The notes under the pieces are model-generated. The model saw only the letters and a list, made by a program, of their open reading frames with translations, was not told the origin of the DNA and searched no databases. Shown here piece after piece: positions 30,257 through 39,442 of a DNA stretch of 64,000 nt (its first letter is position 1; each line of letters opens with the position of its first letter). The stretch is from the NCBI RefSeq assembly GCF_001676055.1, contig NZ_LZEX01000023.1:248001-312000 (forward strand). The letters are read 5' to 3'. This DNA comes from Morganella psychrotolerans (GTDB taxonomy: Bacteria > Pseudomonadota > Gammaproteobacteria > Enterobacterales > Enterobacteriaceae). The position numbers were made by a program, and so were the translations under genes.

Positions 30257-31388
30257 AAATTACCTCCGTCAGGGGAGCTACGCGGGCAAGTGCGCGAAGC
30301 AATTGCGGATCCACACCTGCGGGATCGGTTTCAGTACAGAGCAGAATGCGATCAAATGACTGGTGCGCGACATTGTAGAGGTAATTAGGTATTCCCAGCC
30401 CGTAGTTATCTGTAAATGAAATAACGGATTCGATTGCACCACCCGGCGCTATCGGAGAGCGGGTCAGGGCGCTGAATTTAACGTCTGCACCCAGCGCTTC
30501 CAGGCGCTCCGCCAGCAAAAACGGCTCCCAGACAAATTCCCCGGAGCCAAGCACCAGCACCCGTTCACCGGGGGCGGCAGTAATATGTTTGCCAAAGTCC
30601 GCGCGGGGCTCTGCCATGCCGAGTCTTATCCGGGATTGCGGGCGACGGATAGCCACATTGCCGCCGGCCGTCACATTGACATCCGGCATAGCGGGCAGCG
30701 GTGCGGTTTTATCCGCTTCCCAGTGCCAGCTTCCGTTTATCAGTGAGACATTTGTCAGCGGCAGATTATTGCAGGATGTCTGAGGTTTATCACGCCAGTC
30801 TGTCAGCGTGACAGTTACTATCTGTTGTAAATCAGGCAGCTGTCCGGTTTCACTCAGCGCGGTCAACAGGTTGATAAAGGTATTTCCGGTTGTCGCTTCA
30901 TCATCAACCAAAACCAGTGTCCGTGCCTGTTGCAGCCGCTGCTTAAGTTGCGGATCTGCCGGGAAATACAGAAGATGATCAGTCGCATGGCTGTGATTTT
31001 CTTTAAATTCACACAGCAGTTCCCCGTCCGCCGGATGGCGGGTGGATGAGAGATACAGGGAGTCAGGATAGTGGCGGCGTATTTCATCAAATACACCTGC
31101 GCCCAGCCCGACTGCGGTTTCTGCCATACCAATCACCAACAGCGGCTGTGGCAGATCCTGCGGGAACTGATGGCTCAGTTGCCGGTAAATCCCCCGCATG
31201 ATCGCCGGCTCAACAGGGATATGACGTCCGAGCACCTTGCTGACAAACAGAAAAGCGCGTTTCGGATTACGCCGCTCTGCAATATCAAACAGGGCATCCA
31301 GTGTTTGTGGGGTGGCCTCGCTGGTAATGTCCAGCGTGCCGGTGGAGAGTTGAAACCGGTAAAGACCGGGATGTGATAAACCGGACAT
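30246..31388 (-). CDS. PRTase-TRSP phosphoribosyltransferase of the ter biosynthetic operon
   Basis: 380 aa. The N-terminal two thirds is a type II PRTase-like domain: PLLVIGMAETAVGLGAGVFD, YLSSTRHP and the PRPP-binding-like LVLVDDEATTGNTFINL. The C-terminal domain has ALTRSPIAPGGAI, the TRSP motif that names the family. The start was taken at MSGLSHPG because GAGG lies six bases upstream; an ATG seven codons earlier is possible. It lies seven bases after the ATP-grasp gene. Confidence 0.83.
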   Translation of the reverse strand: MSGLSHPGLYRFQLSTGTLDITSEATPQTLDALFDIAERRNPKRAFLFVSKVLGRHIPVEPAIMRGIYRQLSHQFPQDLPQPLLVIGMAETAVGLGAGVFDEIRRHYPDSLYLSSTRHPADGELLCEFKENHSHATDHLLYFPADPQLKQRLQQARTLVLVDDEATTGNTFINLLTALSETGQLPDLQQIVTVTLTDWRDKPQTSCNNLPLTNVSLINGSWHWEADKTAPLPAMPDVNVTAGGNVAIRRPQSRIRLGMAEPRADFGKHITAAPGERVLVLGSGEFVWEPFLLAERLEALGADVKFSALTRSPIAPGGAIESVISFTDNYGLGIPNYLYNVAHQSFDRILLCTETDPAGVDPQLLRALARVAPLTEVIYDD

Positions 31389-31395
31389 ATTTACC

Positions 31396-32454
31396 TCAGT
31401 CTGTTTCATTGTTCAGTGAAAGCGGATAACTGATGGCCTCAGTCAGGGCGCGGATCACCGCAGGGCGGAATGCCGTGCGGTTTTGTTCCTGCACATCAGA
31501 AGCACTCATCAGCCCGAGACGGCGAAATGCGAATAAGCCGGGCAGATTCAACCCGCTGAGTGCGGTATAACCTATACCGCCTGACGGACGCATATTGATT
31601 TCGAGTAACAAAGGCTGCCCGTGACTATCATTGCGGGTCTGAACATTGACCAGTCCGTCAGCATTCATTGCCTGTGCACAGGCACAGCCCAGTTCAAACG
31701 CCGCACCATCATGCTCCAGGTATTGCAGTGCCCCCTCTTTGCGGCGGGCGACCGCCGCGAGAACCTGCCCGTTTTCAGCGAGAATATCCACGGAATATTC
31801 AGGTCCGGGCAGATACGGCATCAACACCTGCGGCGAAAATTTACCGGCGCTTTCCAGTGCGTAAAGATATTGCTGTGGTGTGGTTATCCGCCGTTCAGGG
31901 TTATGAAACATTGCCATCGGAGATGCATTGTCATCAAACTGCCAGAAACCTGCGCCATAAATACCCTGTACGGGTTTAATGCACAGCGGGGCTCCCGGAA
32001 AAGGTGTATTTTCCAGTGCGGTGCGCAGTTCTGCTGCACTATTAATGCGCATGGAGGGCACAACCGGCAGTCCGAGCGTATTCATCGCATCAGCAAAACA
32101 GGTTTTATCTTCCGCAACGCTGAGATCGGACAGGGACACAGCCCCGGTTGTCAGGCTTGCACCGCTTGCCGTGATAGCGTCGCGGTGAGTTTCAAACCAG
32201 GCGGTATGCCGTCCGGTATGGATAGCCTGTATATGATGCTTTTTTACCACGGACAGAATAAAGTCCAGGCGCTCATCATCATTTTTCGGCTCTGTCAGGG
32301 CATAATCGGCAAGAGCCAGGATCTCATGACGTGGTTGCCGGTGGGAGGCAAATATCGTGAGGTTAACCTGTGACTTTCGTGAAAATAGCCTGATGTTCTG
32401 AATAAGGTCCCGCTGTGAAGAGAGCCCTTCCATAAGCCAGATAGTATGAGCCAT
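31396..32454 (-). CDS. ATP-grasp ligase, first gene of the ter biosynthetic operon
   Basis: 352 aa. MAHTIWLMEGLSSQRDLI begins a pre-ATP-grasp domain; the ATP-grasp fold follows with PLCIKPVQGIYGAGFW as the nucleotide loop, MPYLPGPEYSVDIL, and the metal-binding LLLEINMRPSGGIGYTALSG. It ligates an unknown carboxylate and amine using ATP. It heads the minus-strand operon and is divergent from terZ across 318 bp. Confidence 0.85.
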   Translation of the reverse strand: MAHTIWLMEGLSSQRDLIQNIRLFSRKSQVNLTIFASHRQPRHEILALADYALTEPKNDDERLDFILSVVKKHHIQAIHTGRHTAWFETHRDAITASGASLTTGAVSLSDLSVAEDKTCFADAMNTLGLPVVPSMRINSAAELRTALENTPFPGAPLCIKPVQGIYGAGFWQFDDNASPMAMFHNPERRITTPQQYLYALESAGKFSPQVLMPYLPGPEYSVDILAENGQVLAAVARRKEGALQYLEHDGAAFELGCACAQAMNADGLVNVQTRNDSHGQPLLLEINMRPSGGIGYTALSGLNLPGLFAFRRLGLMSASDVQEQNRTAFRPAVIRALTEAISYPLSLNNETD

Positions 32455-32679
32455 TATTGTTTATTCCTGTTTCCCGTTATCCGGTAAATTAGAAATAAGT
32501 TTATTTAGAATAAAGCAACTTGTCAATCATATTATGATTGCGTATCAGGTTCTGTGATGGTTGACAAAAGTTGACATTGATCACAGTTAAAAACAGATAG
32601 AATCAATATTAAATTATTTTTCAATCTATTGTTTATTAAGTAATTAAATTTCATTTGTGCTTTTTTTGGAAAATAGGGC

Positions 32680-32707
32680 TTGTCAAAGAACTTCATCATG
32701 ATATGAT
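32680..32707 (+). promoter_or_regulatory. Likely promoter of terZABCDE
   Basis: TTGTCA (32680-32685) and TATGAT (32702-32707) with a 16-bp spacer, 65 bp upstream of terZ. It sits in the 318-bp AT-rich divergent region. Upstream at about 32557-32580 two TTGACA words lie close together and could be further -35 elements; no good -10 is at the right distance. The promoter of the minus-strand operon was not identified. Confidence 0.5.
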
Positions 32708-32772
32708 TTTTTTCATGAAAGGAATACATCTGTTATCACCAGTTATTTTTCTCCCGTTTAAGGAATGAAAAT

Positions 32773-33360
32773 ATGGTTTCATTAAATAAGAATCAAACCG
32801 TTTCTCTCAGTAAAGCATCAGCTGCATTAAATCAGCTGCATTTTGGTCTTGGCTGGGATCCGGTACAAAAGAAAAAAAGTTTTCTCGGCTCCTTATTCGG
32901 GGGCGGCAGTGACTCGATTGATTTGGATGCCAGCTGTATTTTGCTGGACGGTCACGGCAAAATTCTTGACACCATCTGGTTTCGTAAACTGAAATCTGAT
33001 TGTAAATCCGTTATACATGAAGGTGATAACCTGACCGGCGAAGGTGATGGTGATGACGAAGTAATCCGCGTGGATTTGACTCGTCTGCCGGCAAAAGTCG
33101 AGTATCTGGCATTTACGGTAAACAGTTTCCGCGGACAGTCATTTAATGATGTGGAAAATGCATTCTGCCGTGTGCTGGATCAGAGCGGTAAAGAATTGGT
33201 GCGTTATCAGCTGAATGAGCAGGGTTCTCACACCGGTATTGTTATTGCCTCTCTGCGCCGCAGCGGTGGCGAGTGGAATTTCACGGCACACGGTGATGCC
33301 TGCCGCGGCCGGACAATCGACGAAATGTCATCTGACATTATCAGTACGGTGGTGCGCTGA
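32773..33360 (+). CDS. terZ: Tellurite resistance protein TerZ
   Basis: 195 aa TerD-domain protein starting MVSLNKNQTVSLSK. The calcium-binding motifs are SIDLDASCILLD and [13 protein letters not shown]. An insertion of Gly/Ser (SFLGSLFGGGSDS) between the first strand and DLDAS is typical of TerZ and not of TerD or TerE. The ter system confers tellurite, phage and colicin resistance in enterobacteria; the molecular role is unresolved. The stop overlaps the terA start by one base (TGATG). Confidence 0.93.
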   Translation: MVSLNKNQTVSLSKASAALNQLHFGLGWDPVQKKKSFLGSLFGGGSDSIDLDASCILLDGHGKILDTIWFRKLKSDCKSVIHEGDNLTGEGDGDDEVIRVDLTRLPAKVEYLAFTVNSFRGQSFNDVENAFCRVLDQSGKELVRYQLNEQGSHTGIVIASLRRSGGEWNFTAHGDACRGRTIDEMSSDIISTVVR

Positions 33361-34535
33361 TGAATATGACACCCGGGGGAAATGCTCCCGTTCCGGTAAA
33401 AACATTGCAGGTTAATGTATTGTCCGGTGCGGCGGCAGATGCATCAGCTTTCCGGTTATATGCGGACGGCAAAGTGCAGGGCGATCCGGATATGGTGTTT
33501 TACGGGCAGCCACAGAATGATGATAAAACCATCAGTTGGCAGCAAAATGGTAATAACACCATTTTTACGGTAGATCTCAGCCGTTTGCGTCAGGAAGTGC
33601 AGAAAATAGCGTTTGTTGTTACCTGTGACGGCGGAAAAACCGTTGCCGGGCTACGCAGTCTGGCGGTTCAGGTTGAATCTGACCGGGAGATTTTACTTAA
33701 CGGCACGGTGGAAACAGCAGGACGCCCGGAAGCAGCGCTGATCCTGGGTGAACTGTACCGGCGTAACAATGAATGGAAATTCCGTTTTGTTGCGCAGGGT
33801 TTTAACGGCGGATTGCAGCCGCTGGCAGAGCACTTCGGTGTGGATGTCGCCGCAGAATCTGCCCCGTCAGCGCCGCCGGCACCTGCACCGGTTGTCAAAC
33901 CGGCAGAAAGTAAAATCAGCCTGAGCAAGGTTTCACTGACAAAAGAGAAACCGTCAATCAGTCTGACCAAGCGCGACAATTTTGGTGAAATCCGCATTAA
34001 CCTGAACTGGCACCGCGGTGATAATACCGGGGCTTCCGGCGGGTTCCTGAGCAATGTGTTCGGGGGCGGTAATAAAGGTATTGATTTGGATCTCGGGGCG
34101 TTCGCTGAGTTGCAGAATGGTCAGAAACTGGTCATTCAGGCACTGGGTAACGCGTTTGGTGATTATCGTCGCGAGCCTTATATTCAGTTACAGGGTGACG
34201 ATCGCACCGGTGAGGTTTCAGACGGTGAATGGCTGCATATTAACGGCGGCGAATGGAAACATATCCGCCAGATCCTTATCTACGCGTTTATATATCAGGG
34301 CGTGCCGAGCTGGGATAAAACGGATGGTGTTGTCACCGTTCATGTTCCGGGACAACCGCCGATTGAAACCAGGCTGACAGAGGGCGATAACCGCCGTACT
34401 ATGTGTGCGATTGCGCGTCTGGTAAATGAAAACGGGTCAATAAAGGTTGAACGTCTGAACCGTTTCTTTAAAAATCAGAGTGATATGGATGAAGCTTTCG
34501 GCTGGGGATTCCGCTGGAAAGCAGGCTCTAAATAA
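33360..34535 (+). CDS. terA: Tellurite resistance protein TerA
   Basis: 391 aa with two TerD-like units. The N-terminal unit (residues 15-160) lacks the acidic calcium loops and ends in ALILGELYRRNNEWKF; a proline-rich linker (SAPSAPPAPAPVVKP) near residue 170 leads to the C-terminal unit with NKGIDLDLGAFAEL and GDDRTGEVSDGEW. This length and domain order are those of TerA, a regulator or scaffold of the TerD family. It is coupled to terZ by a one-base overlap. Confidence 0.93.
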   Translation: MNMTPGGNAPVPVKTLQVNVLSGAAADASAFRLYADGKVQGDPDMVFYGQPQNDDKTISWQQNGNNTIFTVDLSRLRQEVQKIAFVVTCDGGKTVAGLRSLAVQVESDREILLNGTVETAGRPEAALILGELYRRNNEWKFRFVAQGFNGGLQPLAEHFGVDVAAESAPSAPPAPAPVVKPAESKISLSKVSLTKEKPSISLTKRDNFGEIRINLNWHRGDNTGASGGFLSNVFGGGNKGIDLDLGAFAELQNGQKLVIQALGNAFGDYRREPYIQLQGDDRTGEVSDGEWLHINGGEWKHIRQILIYAFIYQGVPSWDKTDGVVTVHVPGQPPIETRLTEGDNRRTMCAIARLVNENGSIKVERLNRFFKNQSDMDEAFGWGFRWKAGSK

Positions 34536-34553
34536 TTCAGAGAGGATGAAGTG

Positions 34554-35009
34554 ATGAGTATACTGAACCGGGTAAAAAATGCGTTTAACACAGGTCGTGA
34601 AGAGCTGACAAAACAGGTCGGTCGTTTTAAAAACCGTAAGTTTATGGAAGGTACGGTTGCTGTTTGTGCCCGTATCGCTGTTTCCAGTGATGGTGTCAGC
34701 GCAGAAGAAAAACAGAAAATGATCGGTTTTCTGAAATCATCTGAAGAACTGAAAGTATTTGAAACCGCAGAAGTCATTGAATTTTTCAACAAGCTTGTTA
34801 CCAGCTTCGATTTCGACATGGAAATCGGTAAAGGTGAAACAATGAAATACATACTGGCCTTGAAAAGTCAGCCTGAAGCCGCACAGTTAGCAGTGCGTGT
34901 CGGTATTGCAGTTGCGAAGAGTGACGGTGATTTTGACCAGGATGAACAGAAAGCTGTAAGAGAGATAGCGACCGCTCTGGGTTTTGAACCCGCTGAGTTT
35001 GGTCTTTAA
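34554..35009 (+). CDS. terB: Tellurite resistance protein TerB
   Basis: 151 aa, almost entirely helical, matching TerB: GREELTKQVGRFKNRKFMEG, then ARIAVSSDGVSAEEKQKM and the repeat AVAKSDGDFDQDEQKAVREI. The TerB fold carries a conserved acidic metal-binding site at the two DG positions. It is thought to associate with membrane TerC. The start is the second of two adjacent starts (ATG, after GAGGAT), preferred over a GTG one codon earlier. Confidence 0.94.
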   Translation: MSILNRVKNAFNTGREELTKQVGRFKNRKFMEGTVAVCARIAVSSDGVSAEEKQKMIGFLKSSEELKVFETAEVIEFFNKLVTSFDFDMEIGKGETMKYILALKSQPEAAQLAVRVGIAVAKSDGDFDQDEQKAVREIATALGFEPAEFGL

Positions 35010-35029
35010 TTTTTACCTAAGGGTTAACT

Positions 35030-36064
35030 ATGGAATCAACACATATCGGTTTTCCGATGGAAACGGTCACTGTTTTCGTTGTCCTCGCTATTGGTGCGAT
35101 TTTTATTGATTTGTTTATGCATCGCGGTGATAAACCGGTTTCGCTGAAAAATGCCGCTATCTGGTCTGTTTTCTGGGTCGCGGTTGCAATGGGGTTCGCC
35201 GGGTTTCTTTATATTCACCACGGCGCGGAAGTGGCAAGCCTGTTCGTCACCGGTTACGCGCTTGAGAAAGTGCTGTCGGTCGACAACCTGTTTGTGATGA
35301 TGGCGATTTTCTCCTGGTTCTCCGTGCCGGATCGTTTCCGTCACCGTGTACTCTACTGGGGGATCATCGGCGCTATCGTATTCCGCGGGATTTTCGTGGC
35401 GATCGGTACCGGTTTACTGAGCCTCGGACCGTATGTGGAAGTTATTTTTGCGGTGATTGTTGCCTGGACTGCAGTAATGATGCTGCGCAGTCGTGAAGAG
35501 AAAGATGAGATTGAAGATTATTCTCAGCACATTGCGTACAGGGCCGTGAAAAAGCTGTTTCCTATCTGGCCAAAACTGGCAGGGCACGCGTTCCTTCTGA
35601 CACAAAAAGAAGTGGATGCAGAGCTGGCGAAACCGGAAAACAAAGACGTTACTATCGGTCGCGGTACGAAAGCGGCACTGTACGCAACCCCGCTGATGCT
35701 GTGTGTGGCGGTCGTTGAGTTATCCGATGTGATGTTTGCATTTGACTCTGTACCGGCGATTATCGCCGTCAGCCGTGAACCGCTGATTGTTTACAGTGCC
35801 ATGATGTTTGCGATTCTGGGTTTACGTACCCTGTATTTTGTTCTGGAAGCACTGAAACAGTATCTGGTTCACCTGGAGAAAGCCGTCATTGCGTTGCTGT
35901 TCTTCATCGCGCTGAAACTGGGTCTGAATGCAACAGACAGTCTGTGGGGTCATGGATTACATATTTCAGCAACCAGCAGTTTACTTGTGGTTATCGGGGT
36001 TCTGGCTATCGGTATTATCGCCAGCCTGGTTTTCCCGGACAAAACGGAAAACGCGGATAAATAA
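35030..36064 (+). CDS. terC: Integral membrane protein TerC
   Basis: 344 aa with about eight or nine membrane segments. Characteristic TerC features are GYALEKVLSVDNLFVMMAIF in the first half and ELSDVMFAFDSVPAI in the second, which carry conserved acidic residues inside membrane segments, likely metal-binding. TerC-family proteins are linked to metal (manganese) export and membrane stress. In the ter complex TerC anchors TerB. Confidence 0.94.
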   Translation: MESTHIGFPMETVTVFVVLAIGAIFIDLFMHRGDKPVSLKNAAIWSVFWVAVAMGFAGFLYIHHGAEVASLFVTGYALEKVLSVDNLFVMMAIFSWFSVPDRFRHRVLYWGIIGAIVFRGIFVAIGTGLLSLGPYVEVIFAVIVAWTAVMMLRSREEKDEIEDYSQHIAYRAVKKLFPIWPKLAGHAFLLTQKEVDAELAKPENKDVTIGRGTKAALYATPLMLCVAVVELSDVMFAFDSVPAIIAVSREPLIVYSAMMFAILGLRTLYFVLEALKQYLVHLEKAVIALLFFIALKLGLNATDSLWGHGLHISATSSLLVVIGVLAIGIIASLVFPDKTENADK

Positions 36065-36107
36065 GTTATCCGCCTCCCGTCACTGATTTAACTAAGGAGT
36101 AAGTGAA

Positions 36108-36686
36108 ATGAGCGTTTCTCTTTCCAAAGGCGGCAATGTGTCGCTGAGTAAAACCGCGCCTTCAATGAAAAATGTTCTGATCGGCTTAGGCTGGGATGTC
36201 CGTTCCACGGATGGTCAGGATTTTGACCTTGATGCTTCTGCTTTCCTGTTAACAGCAACCGGCAAGGTGCGTGGTGATGCAGATTTTATTTTCTACAACA
36301 ATCTGCGTTCAACGGACGGCTCTGTATCACACACCGGTGACAACCGCACCGGACAGGGTGATGGTGATGATGAATCACTTATCATCAAACTGGATATGAT
36401 CCCGGCGGAGATTGATAAAATCGTCTTTGTCGTCACTATCCATGATGCGACGGCGCGCCGTCAGAGTTTTGGTCAGGTATCCGGCGCATTTATCCGCCTG
36501 GTCAATGATGATACCAATACCGAAGTTGCCCGTTATGATCTGACTGAAGATGCGTCAACAGAAACGGCTATGCTGTTCGGTGAACTGTATCGTCATAACA
36601 GCGAGTGGAAGTTCCGTGCAGTGGGTCAGGGATATGCCGGTGGTCTGGCATCTGTGTGTGCCGAATACGGTATCAACGCATCCTGA
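36108..36686 (+). CDS. terD: Tellurite resistance protein TerD
   Basis: 192 aa TerD-domain protein. [15 protein letters not shown] is the typical start; [13 protein letters not shown] and [15 protein letters not shown] are the two calcium-binding loops; the last strand reads [20 protein letters not shown]. Length and sequence match TerD. Followed by a small hairpin and a short ERIC before terE. Confidence 0.94.
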   Translation: MSVSLSKGGNVSLSKTAPSMKNVLIGLGWDVRSTDGQDFDLDASAFLLTATGKVRGDADFIFYNNLRSTDGSVSHTGDNRTGQGDGDDESLIIKLDMIPAEIDKIVFVVTIHDATARRQSFGQVSGAFIRLVNDDTNTEVARYDLTEDASTETAMLFGELYRHNSEWKFRAVGQGYAGGLASVCAEYGINAS

Positions 36687-36712
36687 TAATCGTTTTTTAT
36701 TTTCTTTCAGCG

Positions 36713-36730
36713 GGCCGGGAACCGGCCTTT
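36713..36730 (+). terminator. Weak hairpin after terD
   Basis: GGCCGG/CCGGCC with loop GAA, followed by TTTCTG. It may act as a partial terminator so that terE is expressed less than, or separately from, terZABCD. Confidence 0.45.
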
Positions 36731-36733
36731 CTG

Positions 36734-36792
36734 ATACCCAACGTCATTCAGGATGCAGCCAACGAACCTGCAGGTTGAATGAATAAGGGTAT
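36734..36792 (+). repeat. Short ERIC derivative (59 bp) between terD and terE
   Basis: Both ERIC tips joined at TGCAG, lacking the middle 65 bp: starts ATACCCAACGTCATTCAGGA and ends TTGAATGAATAAGGGTAT. It lies inside the ter operon, 24 bp before terE. Confidence 0.8.
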
Positions 36793-36816
36793 ATAATTGG
36801 TAGCAGGAGTTAAAAT

Positions 36817-37392
36817 ATGGCAGTTTCTCTTACTAAAGGCGGTAACGTATCGCTGACGAAAGAAGCCCCGACAATGAGCGTGGCAATGGTTGGGTTAGGT
36901 TGGGATGCACGCGTAACTGATGGTCAGGATTTCGACCTCGATGCGTCTGTATTCATGGTGGGCGAAGACGGAAAAGTATTATCCGATGGTCATTTCATCT
37001 TCTTTAACAACAAAACCAGCCCGTGCGGCGCGGTAGAACACCAGGGCGATAACCGCACCGGTGAAGGCGATGGCGATGATGAGCAGGTTAAAATCAGCCT
37101 GAACACCGTCCCTGCTGAAGTGAAAAAACTGGTTTTCTCCGTGACTATTTATGATGCGGAAGGCCGTAAACAGAATTTTGGTATGGTCAGCAACAGCTTT
37201 ATCCGTATCTGTAATAATGATAACGGTGCTGAGATTGCCCGCTTTGATCTGTCTGAAGATGCATCAACAGAAACAGCAATGGTCTTCGGTGAATTATACC
37301 GCCATGGCGCAGAGTGGAAATTTAAAGCCGTTGGTCAGGGCTTTGCCGGTGGCCTGGATGCATTAGCCAAACAGCATGGTGTGAATATCTGA
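36817..37392 (+). CDS. terE: Tellurite resistance protein TerE
   Basis: 191 aa TerD-domain protein: [32 protein letters not shown] and [14 protein letters not shown]. It is closely similar to TerD but has the TerE-type [14 protein letters not shown] segment, which separates it from terD. It is the last ter gene here; no terF follows. Its ribosome site is GCAGGAG. Confidence 0.94.
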   Translation: MAVSLTKGGNVSLTKEAPTMSVAMVGLGWDARVTDGQDFDLDASVFMVGEDGKVLSDGHFIFFNNKTSPCGAVEHQGDNRTGEGDGDDEQVKISLNTVPAEVKKLVFSVTIYDAEGRKQNFGMVSNSFIRICNNDNGAEIARFDLSEDASTETAMVFGELYRHGAEWKFKAVGQGFAGGLDALAKQHGVNI

Positions 37393-37416
37393 TCGTAGTT
37401 TTCAGATCTTTTCAGT

Positions 37417-37451
37417 AATAATGCCCTGTCCGTGACGGACAGGGCATTATT
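37417..37451. terminator. Bidirectional hairpin between terE and ggt
   Basis: A perfect 16-bp stem (37417-37432 with 37436-37451) with 3-base loop, A-rich on one side and T-rich on the other, placed between the two convergent stop codons. Confidence 0.85.
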
Positions 37452-37475
37452 GTTTATGGCTTCCGGGGACAGGAA

Positions 37476-39247
37476 TTACTCAACGCCTGTCGCTTCACCT
37501 GCCGGACGGCGGACATCATTGGCACCATAGAGATACCCTTCACGGACTTTGCCGGAGACAGCGGAGTCATTACCGGACGAATCTGCACTGACACCGGCGG
37601 CCCCCGGTAATCCCACCATAATCAGCTCTGCCGCTCCCCACGGAGTCTGCTCCACCATTTTGTAGCCCATTTTAGCCAGCAGATTCAGCGAATCTTTTGA
37701 TACACCACGCTGCTCATAATAGACTTCATCCGGCAGCCACTGGTGATGAATACGCGGCGCATTTACCGCTTCCTGTGGTGACATGCCGTGGTCAATAATA
37801 TTCAGAGCTGTCTGCAGGGTGATAGAGATAATCCGTGATCCACCCGGTGAGCCGAGAACCAGGAAGACGTTTCCGTCTTTTGTCACGATAGTCGGGCTCA
37901 TAGATGACAGCGGACGCTTGCCGGGGGCGATAGCGTTGCGTTCCCCCTGCACCAGGCCATACATATTTTTCTCACCAATCTTTGTTGTGAAATCATCCAT
38001 TTCATCATTGAGGAAGAACCCGGTTCCCGGCGGGATCACCACGCACCAAAGCGCCCGTTAATAGTATACGTTGTGGAAACCGCATTGCCTTTATTATCGA
38101 CAACAGAATAGTGCGTGGTTTCCGGTTTTTCATGCGGACCGCTGCCCGGCTGCACCTGTGCGGAAGGCGTTGCTTTGCCCGGGACTATCTCTTTGCGCAG
38201 TTCGGCGGCATAGGTTTTGCTGAGTAATTTTTCGGTCGGATTATCCACAAACGCCGGGTCACCCAGGAAGGTATTGCGATCCATATAGGCATGACGCATT
38301 GCTTCTGTCAGCGTATGAATATAGTCAGCGGAGTTAAAGCCCATCGCCTGTAAATCATAGCCTTCAAGAATATTAAGTGTCTGGCAGATAGTCACTCCGC
38401 CGGAGCTTGGCGGTGGTGCGGAAATAAACTCATAGCCGCGATAGGTACAGGTGACCGGCGCGACTTCGGTTATCCGGTAATCAGCGAAATCTTTCGCTGT
38501 CAGTTTACCGCCGCCTGCCTGTGATGCTTTTTCCACGCGCTGAGGAATATCACCCTCATAGAACGCAGGCGGGCCTTTTTTGGCGATCTGTTCCAGCGTA
38601 TTGGCGAGATCGGTCTGGATCAGCCGATCGCCAGGCTGAAAGGCGCTGCCGTCCGGTTTCAGGAAAATCCGTGCGACTTCTGCATCCTGTTTAAAGCGTT
38701 CTGTGGTGGTATCCAGCACATCGGTATCCGCGCGGGTCAGGATAAACCCGTCACGCGCCAGTTTGATTGCCGGTGCCATAACCTGCTCCCGGTTCATTGT
38801 GCCGTATTTTTCCAGGGCATAATCCAGCCCTTTTACGGTTCCCGGCACACCGGCGGCAAGGTAGCCGTATAAGCTGGCACCTTTAATCAGATTACCGTCT
38901 TTATCCAGATACATATCAGCAGAAGCCGACGCAGGCGCTGTTTCGCGGAAATTAATAAAAATATTTTTTCCGTCAGCCGTGTGAAGCGTCATAAAACCAC
39001 CACCGCCGATATTTCCGCAGCAGGGATTCACCACCGCCTGTGCATAGCCGACGGCAACAGCGGCATCAATGGCATTGCCACCGGCTTTCAGAATATCAGC
39101 TCCGACCTGAGATGCGAGATGCTGGGAAGAGACAACCATCCCGTTTCGGGCTTCCACAGCCGGCTCAGATGCCGCAAAAAGTTGTGGAGAGAGAAGCAGG
39201 GAGAGCAGGATTAAAGAGGTTCGCAGGGTTTGGTGTGGGGGTATCAT
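37476..39247 (-). pseudogene. ggt: Gamma-glutamyltranspeptidase, interrupted by a small deletion
   Basis: Starts MIPPHQTLRTSLILLSLLLS with a signal peptide, after GGAG. The large-subunit part has GGNAIDAAVAVGYAQAVVNP and GGGGFMTLHTADGK. The autoprocessing site TTHYSVVDNKGNAVSTTYT has the nucleophile threonine near residue 377. At NGRFGA-W-stop (about 38040) the frame ends; the other frame continues VIPPGTGFFLNDEMDDF to LSSMSPTIV, SPGGSRI and the normal end. The family usually has FGxG-V here, so one base, or four, is missing. As written the product lacks the C-terminal small subunit. Periplasmic enzyme for glutathione breakdown. An assembly error is possible. Confidence 0.88.
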
Positions 39248-39350
39248 TATTATCTCCAATAATACGTTTGTTAATTTTTAGTTAATTAACGTATAGACAA
39301 AAAATGATTATTTGAAAAATGATTTTTAGTGAAATGTGAAGCCAGGCAAT

Positions 39351-39380
39351 AAAAAAACCCGGTATATCCACCGGGTTTTG
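39351..39380 (-). terminator. Terminator of dtpB
   Basis: Stem AAAACCCGGT/ACCGGGTTTT with a 6-base loop. On the minus strand it is followed by further T, downstream of the dtpB stop at 39443. Confidence 0.8.
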
Positions 39381-39442
39381 TAAACAATGTGTAACGCAAA
39401 TATTACCTCAGACAAGCGCTGCAACGCCAGCGCCTGCTGTTA

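Noticed and set aside
32555-32600. Double TTGACA promoter upstream of terZ
   Set aside because: Two TTGACA words occur 11 bases apart, but the nearest -10-like hexamer TAGAAT is 20 or more bases away from the nearer one, outside the normal range.
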